From Parablautia muri (GTDB lineage Bacteria; Bacillota; Clostridia; Lachnospirales; Lachnospiraceae), in NCBI RefSeq assembly GCF_009917485.1, contig NZ_QZDT01000005.1, positions 114,290 through 178,289 on the forward strand: a stretch of DNA of 64,000 bases, given 5' to 3'. Position 1 is the first letter of the stretch. Every line of letters starts with the position of its first letter. The position numbers and the translations under genes are program-made. Positions 45,342 through 53,585 of this stretch are shown one piece after another. The notes below the pieces were generated by a model. The model searched no databases and was not told the origin of the DNA. It saw only the letters and a list, made by a program, of their open reading frames with translations.

Positions 45342-46577
45342 CTATTCTCTCTGGCAAACCCTCTTAACGGATTTTAAAACCATTTCCGGCGTAATGTCTG
45401 CCATACACTGTGTGTAAGAGCCTGTCTTGAAACACTGGTACGCCCAATCACCATACACCCCCATACAATTATGGCATCCTTCACTCTGCAAATTAATGTT
45501 TTCCTCATATCCATACATATGAAGGGGCGTTGGTCCAAAAATAACAATACACTTTGTACCAAGCTGCGTAGCAAGATGAACCAGTCCGCCTTCACAATCA
45601 ATATGCACCTGACTGCTTTTCAAAATCCATTTCGTCTGCTCAATGCTTTCTCCCAAAACATATTTATCACACCCTTCCACCGCCTCCGTATCAGCTCCGC
45701 CAAGTTGTACAACCTTCATGTTTGGAAATTCTAAGTGGATAAGTTTTACCAATTTAACATAATATTCCCTATACCACATTTTCAACTGGTTAAATCCGGC
45801 TCTCATAACATCTGCACCATAATTGATTGTCAAATACTCGCCTTTTGCAAATCCCTCCTGTTTCCATTTCTCAAGGAAAGACTTGTCCATTGGAATAAAC
45901 ACATTCTTATCCGCAATTTCAAAAGCCTCTCCCATACGAAGCTGGGTCCACCTGTCAAGTCCAAGTACCCTGCATCTTTCAAACTGTATCCTTTCCCTCC
46001 AATGCTGTTGTGGAATATTTACATAAAGCTGGTTCCAATGCGTAACAATATATTGAACTTTTTCATATAGAACCGGAGACAGCTCCCGCAGTCTCCTGCC
46101 GTTATAGTTTTTTACATGTACAAAATGCTCCACCAGAAGTCCTAAATCATAGGAATTCCTGCTTTTTTCAAACTCTCTATAATCTCTTAGACAAACATCT
46201 TCCCTGCTTCCATAAACAGCACTTCCAAATTGCTGCTTTTCACAAAATACATCTATTGAACACTTGCATATCTGTTGTATATTTTCTAAAACCTTAGCAC
46301 TGATGATGTAATCTCCCAAACCGCCTGACGGGCAAAATGCAATATACACACTGTCATCAGCAAAATGTTTACTCCTTTTTGAAGATCCTGTAACATCACG
46401 AATTTTGCCAATTACAAAAGAGAGGATAGACGCGCCGACTGCTTTCCATCCTTGTATCGCCGCCATATTTTTAGCAGTAATTATCAATTGTGCCGCAATA
46501 CCATGATCAAGCAAAAGCAAAAATACCTCCAGCAAACAGCACAAAAATAGAATCAGGCTGATTATGATCCAAAGCAT
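45342..46577 (-). CDS. GT9-family heptosyltransferase-like enzyme with N-terminal membrane anchor
   Basis: A 411-residue glycosyltransferase. A hydrophobic N-terminus (IIISLILFLCCLLEVFLLLL) anchors it to the membrane. The GT9 fold follows: FCPSGGLGDYIISAKVLENI, YGADVMRAGFNQLKMWYREY, HIDCEGGLVHLATQLGTKC, IVIFGPTPLHMYG and a CHNCMGVYGDWAYQC cysteine motif. It is a clear paralogue of the GT9 half of the fusion at 41562; the two flank wzm-wzt. The donor is presumably ADP-heptose made by the neighbouring enzymes. GGAGGAG precedes the ATG. Confidence 0.9.
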   Translation of the reverse strand: MLWIIISLILFLCCLLEVFLLLLDHGIAAQLIITAKNMAAIQGWKAVGASILSFVIGKIRDVTGSSKRSKHFADDSVYIAFCPSGGLGDYIISAKVLENIQQICKCSIDVFCEKQQFGSAVYGSREDVCLRDYREFEKSRNSYDLGLLVEHFVHVKNYNGRRLRELSPVLYEKVQYIVTHWNQLYVNIPQQHWRERIQFERCRVLGLDRWTQLRMGEAFEIADKNVFIPMDKSFLEKWKQEGFAKGEYLTINYGADVMRAGFNQLKMWYREYYVKLVKLIHLEFPNMKVVQLGGADTEAVEGCDKYVLGESIEQTKWILKSSQVHIDCEGGLVHLATQLGTKCIVIFGPTPLHMYGYEENINLQSEGCHNCMGVYGDWAYQCFKTGSYTQCMADITPEMVLKSVKRVCQRE

Positions 46578-46594
46578 TTACTCCTCCATATTGT

Positions 46595-47572
46595 TTAATA
46601 AATCTGAAATCCCTTCATCAAATAATTTTGAACATAATCCTTTATTCCGGCTTCCAGGCTATAAAATTCACCCCAATATCCTGCTTCACGCAATTTATCC
46701 ATGCTGGCCTGTGTATAGTATTGGTACTTTTCCCTGAGTTCTTCCGGCATCTTAATAAATTCAATGACAGGGCTCACATTCATGCTATCGAAAGTCGCCA
46801 ATACCAAGTCATAAAAAGTTCTTGCCTTTCCCGTTCCTAAATTAAATAAACCGCTGATATCCGGTCGTTCTATCATATATTTCATTACTTTGCATATATC
46901 CTTCACATAAATAAAATCCCTCATCTGACAGCCATCGTCATAATCTTTTCTATAGGATTGAAATAAACCCTTTTTTCCGGTTTTTGTTACTTCGTTAAAA
47001 GTATGGAAGATAACGCTTGCCATATTCTTCTTGAAATACTCATTTGGACCATACACATTAAAAAATTTAAATCCCACATGTTGTTTTGGCGTTTTACCGC
47101 CAACAGCAATCTCCTTTTCAGCCCATAAGTCAAATAATTGTTTGGAATAACCATATCCATTTAATGGGCACAGTCTATTGATATCCCCTTTGTCATCAAA
47201 CCCCTGGTTCCCAGCTCCGTAAGTTGCCGCACTACTTGCATAAAGAAAACTGATTCCATGATCAGCGCAGAAGTTCCACAGTGTTTTCGTATATTCAAAA
47301 TTATTTTTATATAGGAAATCAAAATTCCGTTCTGTAGTTGCAGAACACGCTCCCATATGGATGACATGGGTAATTTTTCCTGAAAAATCCTGTAATCGGC
47401 TCAGAAACTCATCCCGGCTAATATATTCCCTATATCTCTTATTTCTCATATTCATCCATTTATCGGTTTCTTTTATGTTGTCAACAATGACTATATCCTC
47501 TATTCCCATGTCATTTAAGGTTCTGACCATACAGCTGCCGATAAATCCTGCACCGCCAGTTACAATCATCAT
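46595..47572 (-). CDS. hldD: ADP-L-glycero-D-manno-heptose 6-epimerase
   Basis: A 325-residue NADP-dependent short-chain epimerase that converts ADP-D-glycero- to ADP-L-glycero-beta-D-manno-heptose, the last step of the pathway. The nucleotide motif VTGGAGFIGS, the sequence MGACSATTERNFDFLYKNNF (diagnostic for HldD), ASSAATYG with the catalytic Ser, and YGYSKQLFD with Tyr and Lys are all present, as is GFKFFNVYGPNEYFK. Its presence shows the product sugar is the L,D form used in LPS cores. GAGGGG precedes the ATG. Confidence 0.95.
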   Translation of the reverse strand: MMIVTGGAGFIGSCMVRTLNDMGIEDIVIVDNIKETDKWMNMRNKRYREYISRDEFLSRLQDFSGKITHVIHMGACSATTERNFDFLYKNNFEYTKTLWNFCADHGISFLYASSAATYGAGNQGFDDKGDINRLCPLNGYGYSKQLFDLWAEKEIAVGGKTPKQHVGFKFFNVYGPNEYFKKNMASVIFHTFNEVTKTGKKGLFQSYRKDYDDGCQMRDFIYVKDICKVMKYMIERPDISGLFNLGTGKARTFYDLVLATFDSMNVSPVIEFIKMPEELREKYQYYTQASMDKLREAGYWGEFYSLEAGIKDYVQNYLMKGFQIY

Positions 47573-47588
47573 TTGTTTTCATCCCCTC

Positions 47589-48797
47589 TCATTCTTCCTT
47601 TTCAGATATTAGCAGCGAAACTTTTTCCCACACCTCTTCTACCGTATTTTCAAGTACACAGGGATAAACAGTTTCTACCTTATAAATACATTCATTACTA
47701 CAATTCATACAGCTTCTTTTATGTATCGCAATCCGAATATCTGATTTTAGCTCATATCCGATTGACAGGTAATTCAGAAATAAATCATATACATAACCCC
47801 CCGATACTACGCAGGTTTTCCTTCCGGTTCCTACCGCTATATGATAAATGGATGTATCATTCGTCAACACCATCTGAGATCTTCCAATGACCTCCACCAG
47901 TTCCAAAACCGTTGTTTTTCCAAGCAGATTACATACCGGAATATCTGCTGCAAAATTCAAAAATTGTTCTGTTACCTCCCTGTCCTGTTCAGTCCCGCAC
48001 ACTACAAGATGCCATTTTTTCTCCTGATAAATTCGCTGGGCTATCTTGCCAAATCGTTCTGCCGGCCATCTTTTAACCGGAATGGATGCAGATGGGTATA
48101 CAACAAAAAAATGAGCTGGCAGCAATTTTGTCTTCCCAACAGGCAATTGGGCAATAAGAGGTTTAAAATCCTGGTTTGCTAATACAGACCAGACTTTTGC
48201 ATAATGTTTTGTTTTATGTACGTTTTTACCTTCTTCCAGCAATACATCATATATATTGTTTCTAATCCACTTAGGACACTGATATTTCTTATCCTGCTTC
48301 GGCAAAATCCCTATCTTTTTATCAGCGCATACCGCATTCATCACATATACATTAGGAGAGCATTCTTCACATCCAATCGGATCAATTGCGATATCATAGT
48401 ACTCTCCCCTCATCCTTTTTAAAAAAGTAATACGGTATTTCAAACTAATGTTTGCCCTGCGATAGTCAATCGGTACAATTCCATGAAACTGACTTTTAAA
48501 CAGTTCTTCGTACTCCTTATGACATGTTAAGAAAACTTCATATTCTTCCTTAGGATATAACTGAAAGATATATGAAATGGAACCATAAAATATCACGGCA
48601 TCCCCAAGGGCATGGGTAAAAACAACCAGCACTTTTTTCTTCTCCGGCCTTTCCAAATTTTCTTGCTTTTTGTTTTTCCGCTTTGGTTTTGGGATAAAGC
48701 GGAGCAAGAAAGTATCATAAAAATAAAAGAAAATTCTTATCTTTTGTAACGCCGGTACCCTCAGCATTAACTGTACAATTCTATGAAACAAAGACAT
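47589..48797 (-). CDS. GT9-family heptosyltransferase-like enzyme
   Basis: A 402-residue cytoplasmic-face GT9 transferase. FTHALGDAVIFYGSISYI is the acceptor-side loop; FVVYPSASIPVKRWPAERFG (the typical 'P.AS...K.WP...F'), LLGKTTVLELVEVI and VLTNDTSIYHIAVGTGRKT cover the ADP-heptose site. A cysteine cluster (CMNCSNECIYKVETVYPC) lies near the C-terminus. It is the least related of the three GT9 proteins in this operon. The ATG follows the hldC stop without a gap. Confidence 0.9.
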   Translation of the reverse strand: MSLFHRIVQLMLRVPALQKIRIFFYFYDTFLLRFIPKPKRKNKKQENLERPEKKKVLVVFTHALGDAVIFYGSISYIFQLYPKEEYEVFLTCHKEYEELFKSQFHGIVPIDYRRANISLKYRITFLKRMRGEYYDIAIDPIGCEECSPNVYVMNAVCADKKIGILPKQDKKYQCPKWIRNNIYDVLLEEGKNVHKTKHYAKVWSVLANQDFKPLIAQLPVGKTKLLPAHFFVVYPSASIPVKRWPAERFGKIAQRIYQEKKWHLVVCGTEQDREVTEQFLNFAADIPVCNLLGKTTVLELVEVIGRSQMVLTNDTSIYHIAVGTGRKTCVVSGGYVYDLFLNYLSIGYELKSDIRIAIHKRSCMNCSNECIYKVETVYPCVLENTVEEVWEKVSLLISEKEE

Positions 48798-49274
48798 CTA
48801 TAACATTCCTTTGATTTTCTCAATCATATCTGTACTGGAACATCCATCCACAAATTCCACATATTCTACCCTGCCGCCATATGGCGTCAAAACATCTATT
48901 TCAGGAATATACTTGCCGGCATAATCACCACCTTTCACCCAGATATCCGGTTGGAATTCTGCAATTCTCTCGCAAGGCGTCAGTTCATCAAATAAACAAA
49001 CATAATCCACACACTTCAACCCCGCCGCCACTATGGCGCGCTCTTTTTGCGGAACAATCGGGCGTTCCATTCCTTTCAATTCTCTGACTGAGGCATCTGA
49101 GTTTAGAAGCAGCACCAATACATCTGCTTTTTGTCTTGCCTCTTCCAAATAAATAACATGACCTGCATGCAGAAGATCAAAGCATCCGCTTGTTGCCGCA
49201 ATCTTTTTACCTTCCTTTTTTAAACAATTACATATGCTGCGCAATTCCTCATGTCCCAAAATCTTATTCTTCAT
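48798..49274 (-). CDS. hldC: D-glycero-beta-D-manno-heptose 1-phosphate adenylyltransferase
   Basis: A 158-residue nucleotidyltransferase corresponding to the C-terminal half of E. coli HldE. ATSGCFDLLHAGHVIYLEEA carries the HxGH-type motif; KGGDYAGKYIPEIDVLTPYG and FVDGCSSTDMIEKI are typical. It makes ADP-D-glycero-beta-D-manno-heptose. ATG 49274 follows GAGGAG. The kinase half is a separate gene (hldA) overlapping by 11 nt, so the bifunctional HldE of enterobacteria is split here. Confidence 0.95.
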   Translation of the reverse strand: MKNKILGHEELRSICNCLKKEGKKIAATSGCFDLLHAGHVIYLEEARQKADVLVLLLNSDASVRELKGMERPIVPQKERAIVAAGLKCVDYVCLFDELTPCERIAEFQPDIWVKGGDYAGKYIPEIDVLTPYGGRVEYVEFVDGCSSTDMIEKIKGML

Positions 49275-50256
49275 CAATGCTCCTCACCAATTCTTCCGGT
49301 GTCACCGCCACTGTTCCTATTCTGGTAATCACCACACCTGCCGCCAGATTGGCAAGTTTTACGGCATCCGCTATCGCCAGACCGCTGACCAGCGCTAGCG
49401 AAATGGCACTGATTACCGTATCGCCTGCACCGCACACATCATATACCTGTACATCTTTTGCCGTGTAATCTTTGCGTCCGCCACTAGCAGTAAACACGGA
49501 TATCCCTTTGCTTCCTCTTGTAACAACAAGTGCTCTTGCACCGGATTCTTCAAGATATTTTTTACCTGCAAGGTTCAGGGCTTTGTCATCCTCAATTCTA
49601 ATTCCAACTGCTTCCGCCAGTTCTTGATTATTAGGTTTTACAAAATCAGCATTTTCAAAGGCTGATATATTCCGGCTCTTTGAATCTATGGAAATCAAGA
49701 CATGATATTTCCTGCACAATTTGATAATTCTTTGGACAAAGCCCGCATCATTTAAAACGCCTTTTTTATAATCAGAAAGCACTACCAAATCCAGAGTACT
49801 AATCATTTTTACCAGATAACCGTAAATTTTTTCTTTGGTCGAATCTGCTATCTCTCTATCGTCTTCATTATCTATTCGCAGTAATTGCTGGCCTTTTGTT
49901 GCGTACCTGGTCTTAACTGTTGTAGTTCTCCCCACTTCCGCTATCATTCCTTGAGTTGCAATTCCCATTTCCTGAAAATGATTTCTAAGCCAATTCCCCA
50001 TCTCATCTTCCGCAGCGGTTCCTGCTACAGCCGTTTCTGCTCCAAGGCATCTGATATTATGTGCCACGTTACTGGCTCCGCCTGCTTCCAGGCGTCTTTC
50101 TTCAAAGTCGAGGATTGGAACCGGTGCTTCAGGTGAAATTCGACAGACCATGCCAGTAATATACTCATCAACCATTAAGTCTCCAATAATCAAGGCCTTT
50201 TTGTGTGCAAATTCTCTCATGACTGTTTTTTTATATAATTCTCTCCATCCGCTCAT
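49264..50256 (-). CDS. hldA: D-glycero-beta-D-manno-heptose-7-phosphate kinase
   Basis: A 330-residue PfkB/ribokinase-fold kinase equivalent to the N-terminal half of HldE. ALIIGDLMVDEYITGMVCRI, SPEAPVPILDFEERRLEAGG and the PfkB signature VYDVCGAGDTVISAISLAL (catalytic Asp) are intact. It phosphorylates heptose 7-phosphate at C1. ATG 50256 overlaps the gmhA stop by 4 nt (ATGA), with AAAGGAA upstream; a longer frame to 50304 lies within gmhA. Confidence 0.95.
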   Translation of the reverse strand: MSGWRELYKKTVMREFAHKKALIIGDLMVDEYITGMVCRISPEAPVPILDFEERRLEAGGASNVAHNIRCLGAETAVAGTAAEDEMGNWLRNHFQEMGIATQGMIAEVGRTTTVKTRYATKGQQLLRIDNEDDREIADSTKEKIYGYLVKMISTLDLVVLSDYKKGVLNDAGFVQRIIKLCRKYHVLISIDSKSRNISAFENADFVKPNNQELAEAVGIRIEDDKALNLAGKKYLEESGARALVVTRGSKGISVFTASGGRKDYTAKDVQVYDVCGAGDTVISAISLALVSGLAIADAVKLANLAAGVVITRIGTVAVTPEELVRSIDEE

Positions 50257-50825
50257 GTGAATAATTCCTTTTCTATCATTTCGCACAGCAGATGGATGCT
50301 CCATATATGTATTTCCTGAATTCTTGGCGTTGCGTCAGAAGGCACAATCAGTGCGCAATCACACAATTCTTTCATTCTACCGCCATCTTTTCCCAGAAAT
50401 CCAATTACTTTAATTTTCTTTTTCTTTGCTGCCCTTATGGCATAAATCAAATTCTCTGAATTCCCACTTGTAGAAATAGCTGCAAATAAATCTCCCTCTC
50501 TCCCGATGCCCTCGATCTGTCTTGAAAATACTTCCTGATAGCTATAATCATTGGCAATACTTGTAACTACGGAAGGATCCACACACAGTGATATAGCTGG
50601 AAGGGGAGCTCTTTCCAGCTCAAATCTTCCTAATATTTCACCTGCAAAGTGCTGTGCATCTGCCGCGCTGCCTCCATTCCCTGCAATCATAATTTTGTTT
50701 CCGCCTTTTAGTGTTTCTATCATGGCGGTCCCTGCATCCTCCAGCACTGACATATATCCGTCTATTTCCAACTTTTTTAGTAAATCTTCTTTCTGGCTAA
50801 TATTGTCCTTTATCCAATGCTGCAT
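50253..50825 (-). CDS. gmhA: Sedoheptulose-7-phosphate isomerase
   Basis: A 190-residue SIS-domain isomerase making D-glycero-D-manno-heptose 7-phosphate, the first committed step. MIAGNGGSAADAQHFAGEIL, SLCVDPSVVTSIANDYSYQE, AISTSGNSENLIYA and the metal-site EIHIWSIHLLCEMIE are characteristic. ATG 50825 has correct spacing to AGGAG; ATG 50831 is too close. It overlaps the end of gmhB. Confidence 0.95.
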   Translation of the reverse strand: MQHWIKDNISQKEDLLKKLEIDGYMSVLEDAGTAMIETLKGGNKIMIAGNGGSAADAQHFAGEILGRFELERAPLPAISLCVDPSVVTSIANDYSYQEVFSRQIEGIGREGDLFAAISTSGNSENLIYAIRAAKKKKIKVIGFLGKDGGRMKELCDCALIVPSDATPRIQEIHIWSIHLLCEMIEKELFT

Positions 50826-51384
50826 GTTCATTCTCCTTTTGTATATCTTCTGCTGCTTCTAAAATGCCTCCCTGAATTCTTTTGATATTCATTTCGTCAG
50901 CTTGTTTTCCCTCTTTTGAATTGCTGTATAAAAGAAATCCTTTTACTGCGCTTCTTTTGCAGATTTCTAAATCCCGCATTTTATCACCTACGGCATAGGA
51001 TCCTTCCAAATCTATATGCAATGCTCTGACAGCCTGCATGAAAAGCTTCACTCCCGGCTTACGGCAGCTACAATCTTTTCTGTATTTTTCTATCAGGGCA
51101 TCCGGATGATGAGGACAATAATAACATGCCGCAATATCAATTCTATCTGCTGCTAAATCATTCAGCATCCATACATTCAGTTTTTTGAAGTCTTCTTCCG
51201 TATAAAATCCCTTAGCAATTCCGGACTGATTCGTAATTATAACCAATAAATATCCTGCATCCTGCAAAAGTTTCAACCCCTCTTTTGCGCCTTGTAAGTA
51301 TTCAAAATCTTCTATTTTGTATAAATAATGCTTTTCAACATTGATAGTTCCGTCACGATCAAAAAAGATTGCCTTTCTTTGCAT
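50797..51384 (-). CDS. gmhB: D-glycero-beta-D-manno-heptose-1,7-bisphosphate 7-phosphatase
   Basis: A 195-residue HAD-superfamily phosphatase. The catalytic motif FFDRDGTINVE, IITNQSGIAKGFY (motif II region), the zinc-binding cysteine/histidine loop CYYCPHHPD with CSCRKPG, and VGDKMRDLEICK are all present. It removes the C7 phosphate between the HldA and HldC steps. ATG 51384 with GGGGG upstream is chosen; a longer frame extends into the repeat element. First gene of the heptose glycan operon. Confidence 0.95.
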   Translation of the reverse strand: MQRKAIFFDRDGTINVEKHYLYKIEDFEYLQGAKEGLKLLQDAGYLLVIITNQSGIAKGFYTEEDFKKLNVWMLNDLAADRIDIAACYYCPHHPDALIEKYRKDCSCRKPGVKLFMQAVRALHIDLEGSYAVGDKMRDLEICKRSAVKGFLLYSNSKEGKQADEMNIKRIQGGILEAAEDIQKENEHAALDKGQY

Positions 51385-51395
51385 CTTAATCCCCC

Positions 51396-51480
51396 ATACT
51401 TCCAATAACCCACAAATTGGGGCGTAAGTACAAATTTTTCGTAGAAAATTTTCAGAAATTTATTTCTGTCTTCACATATT
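51396..51480 (-). repeat. dispersed two-hairpin intergenic element, copy 3 (before gmhB)
   Basis: In minus-strand sense: a hairpin with stem CAGAAAT/ATTTCTG (51454-51471), a CAAATTTG-like segment in diverged form (AAATTTGTACTTACGCCCCA), then TTGGAAGTATGGGGG and the gmhB start. Lies in tandem with copy 4. Confidence 0.65.
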
Positions 51481-51482
51481 AA

Positions 51483-51560
51483 TCCCCATTCTTGCCAACA
51501 CCCCCGCAAATTTGGGCGTAAACACAAATTTGTTGTGTGAAAAATTTATTTTTCACACTA
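51483..51560 (-). repeat. dispersed two-hairpin intergenic element, copy 4
   Basis: Perfect 11-bp stem (51535-51545 with 51548-51558), then the two CAAATTTG palindromes and GGCAAGAATGGGG. No gene starts directly after it; copy 3 follows. Both tandem copies lie in the roughly 245-nt transcribed leader of the heptose glycan operon. Confidence 0.75.
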
Positions 51561-51635
51561 TCATCATCTTCTAAAACGCTTATTTTCCACAGGTATATCG
51601 CTGCACAGAATGTACAGACTATTGTAGCAGGTTTT

Positions 51636-51663
51636 ATTATACCACAATAAGTGTTTTTGTCAA
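51636..51663 (-). promoter_or_regulatory. strong sigma-A promoter of the heptose glycan operon
   Basis: Perfect TTGACA (51663-51658) and perfect TATAAT (51641-51636) on the minus strand, with a 16-bp spacer. It is the best promoter in the window and points at gmhB and the 12 kb of genes downstream. No other strong promoter was seen inside the operon. Confidence 0.85.
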
Positions 51664-51668
51664 CACTT
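51649..51668. promoter_or_regulatory. inverted-repeat operator overlapping the -35 box
   Basis: AAGTGTT (51649-51655) and AACACTT (51662-51668) form a perfect 7-bp inverted repeat with a 6-nt centre. It covers the -35 and part of the spacer of the heptose operon promoter. The adjacent divergent XRE gene is the likely repressor (inference). Confidence 0.65.
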
Positions 51669-51736
51669 TGAGCGTTTCGTCTGCTCCTACTGTGTTCATA
51701 GTCCCTTTACAATAAATGTAGGAGGTGTATTGAATC

Positions 51737-52030
51737 ATGATTAAAGGCTTACCCGAAAAATTAAAAATGCTACGCTCGAAGTACAATTTGTCTCAGAGAG
51801 AAGTTGCTGATAAGCTCTATGTATCATCCTCTATTATCTCCGGGTACGAGACAGGTGAACGGACTCCCAGCACAGAAAATATACTTGCGCTGGCCCATCT
51901 TTATCATTGTACTACTGACTATCTCTTAGGAAACAATATCCAAAATAAGGACATCATACTTGATACTACCGGTTTATCAAACAGGCAGATCCTTGCATTA
52001 CAGGCATTGATAGAAACCATGAAAGGATAA
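51737..52030 (+). CDS. XRE-family helix-turn-helix regulator
   Basis: A 97-residue Cro/CI-type regulator. The helix-turn-helix (about residues 5-60: LKMLRSKYNLSQREVADKLY, SSSIISGYETGERTPSTENI) fills most of the protein; a short C-terminal part follows (LSNRQILALQALIETM) that may dimerise. AGGAGG precedes the ATG. It is divergent from the heptose glycan operon with a shared 331-nt region that has an operator-like inverted repeat, so it probably represses that operon and itself. Confidence 0.92.
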   Translation: MIKGLPEKLKMLRSKYNLSQREVADKLYVSSSIISGYETGERTPSTENILALAHLYHCTTDYLLGNNIQNKDIILDTTGLSNRQILALQALIETMKG

Positions 52031-52090
52031 TATTCGAATATCCGTATCCTGTTGTTGTAAAAGATTATGTATATTGATGGCAAAAAAATA

Positions 52091-52152
52091 CTCCTTTTTG
52101 ATAAGAATCCGGAAGTTTATTACTTCCGAACTTGATTCTTATCAAAAAAGAG
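52091..52152. terminator. long hairpin, terminator for convergent genes
   Basis: CTCCTTTTTGATAAGAATC (52091-52109) is complementary, with one bulge, to GATTCTTATCAAAAAAGAG (52134-52152); an inner GGAAGT/ACTTCC stem extends it. On the minus strand it is followed by TATTTTTTT, so it mainly terminates the MATE gene; the plus-strand XRE gene may use it too. Confidence 0.85.
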
Positions 52153-52193
52153 TCCTTTCTCTTAAAATAAAATCTTTTATATAGGGTTTATCG

Positions 52194-53549
52194 TTATTTC
52201 CCTTCTCTGATAACCGGATTTCTCCAAAAAGCAATCAAAAGCTCCGTCACCATGAAACACCATATCACCGGTTCGCAAAAGATAACTGCCATATACTGAA
52301 ATCTCGGTATCAAAATTGCCACAAACAGAATCTTCCCAATCAGCTCAATTACGCTGGAAAAAATAGGAAGCATTTTCTGTCCAATCGCCTGCAGTCCAAA
52401 TCTGGTAGGATTAATCATTCCTAAAATCGCCAAGAAAGGCGCCACCACACGCAGATACAGTGCCCCGTTTTCAATCACCATACGCTCCGAAGAACCGGAA
52501 AGCAGCCGCACTGCCGTGGGTGCAAAGAAAAGCATCAGCGCCGCAGCCCCAATAGACAGCACCGCCCCATAGAGGTAGGCACACTTCATTGCCTTCCGAA
52601 TCCGCCCAATCTGCCTGGCTCCATAATTTTGAGAGATAAAGGTACTCATAGCATGGCTCATGGAAACGAAGGGCATATTCAAAAACTGATACAGTTTCCT
52701 GGCTGCCGTGTGTCCTGCAATCACCAGATATCCCAGACTGTTAATACCGGACTGCAATATCGCTGTACCTGCACTGACAACACAGTTCATAAATCCCATG
52801 GAAAGTCCCTGGGCTATCATCTCTTTATACAGCTCCCTGTCCCGGGTAAAATGCATTCTCCGGGGAATCAAAATTTTTACCTTAAACCCTATGTAGACAA
52901 GACAGCAAAGCACCGAAACTCCCTGAGCTATCACCGTTGCCACCGCAGCGCCCTTAACGCCCATCCCCAGTCCGGTAATAAAAAAGAAATCCAGCACAAT
53001 ATTTATCACCGATGACAGAATCAAAAACACCAAAGGCATCACACTGTTTCCGATTGCTCGAAGGAGCCCGGAGCACAGATTGTATGCAAACATAACCGCA
53101 ATAAACAATGTTATGGTGGAAACATATGCATAAGACTGCTCAATGATTTCCGGTGGCGTATGCAGTACCTGTAAGAAAGGGTGAAGAATAAACCTTGCAA
53201 GCAAAGTGATAATTGCCATCGTACTTGCGCCAATCACAATCGCGGCAGCCACCGATTTTTTCAACTGCCCCATATCACCGCTTCCAAAGCTGCGGGCCGT
53301 CACAATGGCCAGTCCGTTACCGATACCGAAGCAAAATCCCATCAAAAGATCATAAACCGCCCCTGCGGCGCCCATAGCTGCCAGCGCTTCATCTCCCAGC
53401 GTATGCCCTATGATGACCGTATCCATTGTATTATAAAGCTGTTGAAAAATATTAGAAAATAAAAGCGGTATTGCAAAAATAATCAGCGATTTTAAAATAG
53501 GGCCTTGAAGCAAATCCACGGTAGATTTCCTGTCAGTCAGTATTTTCAT
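52194..53549 (-). CDS. MATE-family efflux transporter
   Basis: A 451-residue MATE protein with QQLYNTMDTVIIGHTLGDEA and GIGNGLAIVTARSFGSGD in the first half. ATG 53549 (MKILTDRKSTVDLLQ) is chosen; GGAG lies about 10 nt upstream, and the frame to 53576 adds residues not usual for the family. The XRE/TPR regulator gene lies immediately upstream (36 nt) on the same strand, suggesting that the regulator controls the pump. Confidence 0.92.
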   Translation of the reverse strand: MKILTDRKSTVDLLQGPILKSLIIFAIPLLFSNIFQQLYNTMDTVIIGHTLGDEALAAMGAAGAVYDLLMGFCFGIGNGLAIVTARSFGSGDMGQLKKSVAAAIVIGASTMAIITLLARFILHPFLQVLHTPPEIIEQSYAYVSTITLFIAVMFAYNLCSGLLRAIGNSVMPLVFLILSSVINIVLDFFFITGLGMGVKGAAVATVIAQGVSVLCCLVYIGFKVKILIPRRMHFTRDRELYKEMIAQGLSMGFMNCVVSAGTAILQSGINSLGYLVIAGHTAARKLYQFLNMPFVSMSHAMSTFISQNYGARQIGRIRKAMKCAYLYGAVLSIGAAALMLFFAPTAVRLLSGSSERMVIENGALYLRVVAPFLAILGMINPTRFGLQAIGQKMLPIFSSVIELIGKILFVAILIPRFQYMAVIFCEPVIWCFMVTELLIAFWRNPVIREGK

Positions 53550-53585
53550 ATTCGTTCGTCTCCATTCTTTCATCAAAACTAGTAT

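Noticed and set aside
51312..51527. Minus-strand 71-codon frame covering the two tandem repeat copies before gmhB
   Set aside because: It is translation of the repeat elements running into gmhB in another frame; the repeated GYW and WQEWG patterns come from the repeat itself.
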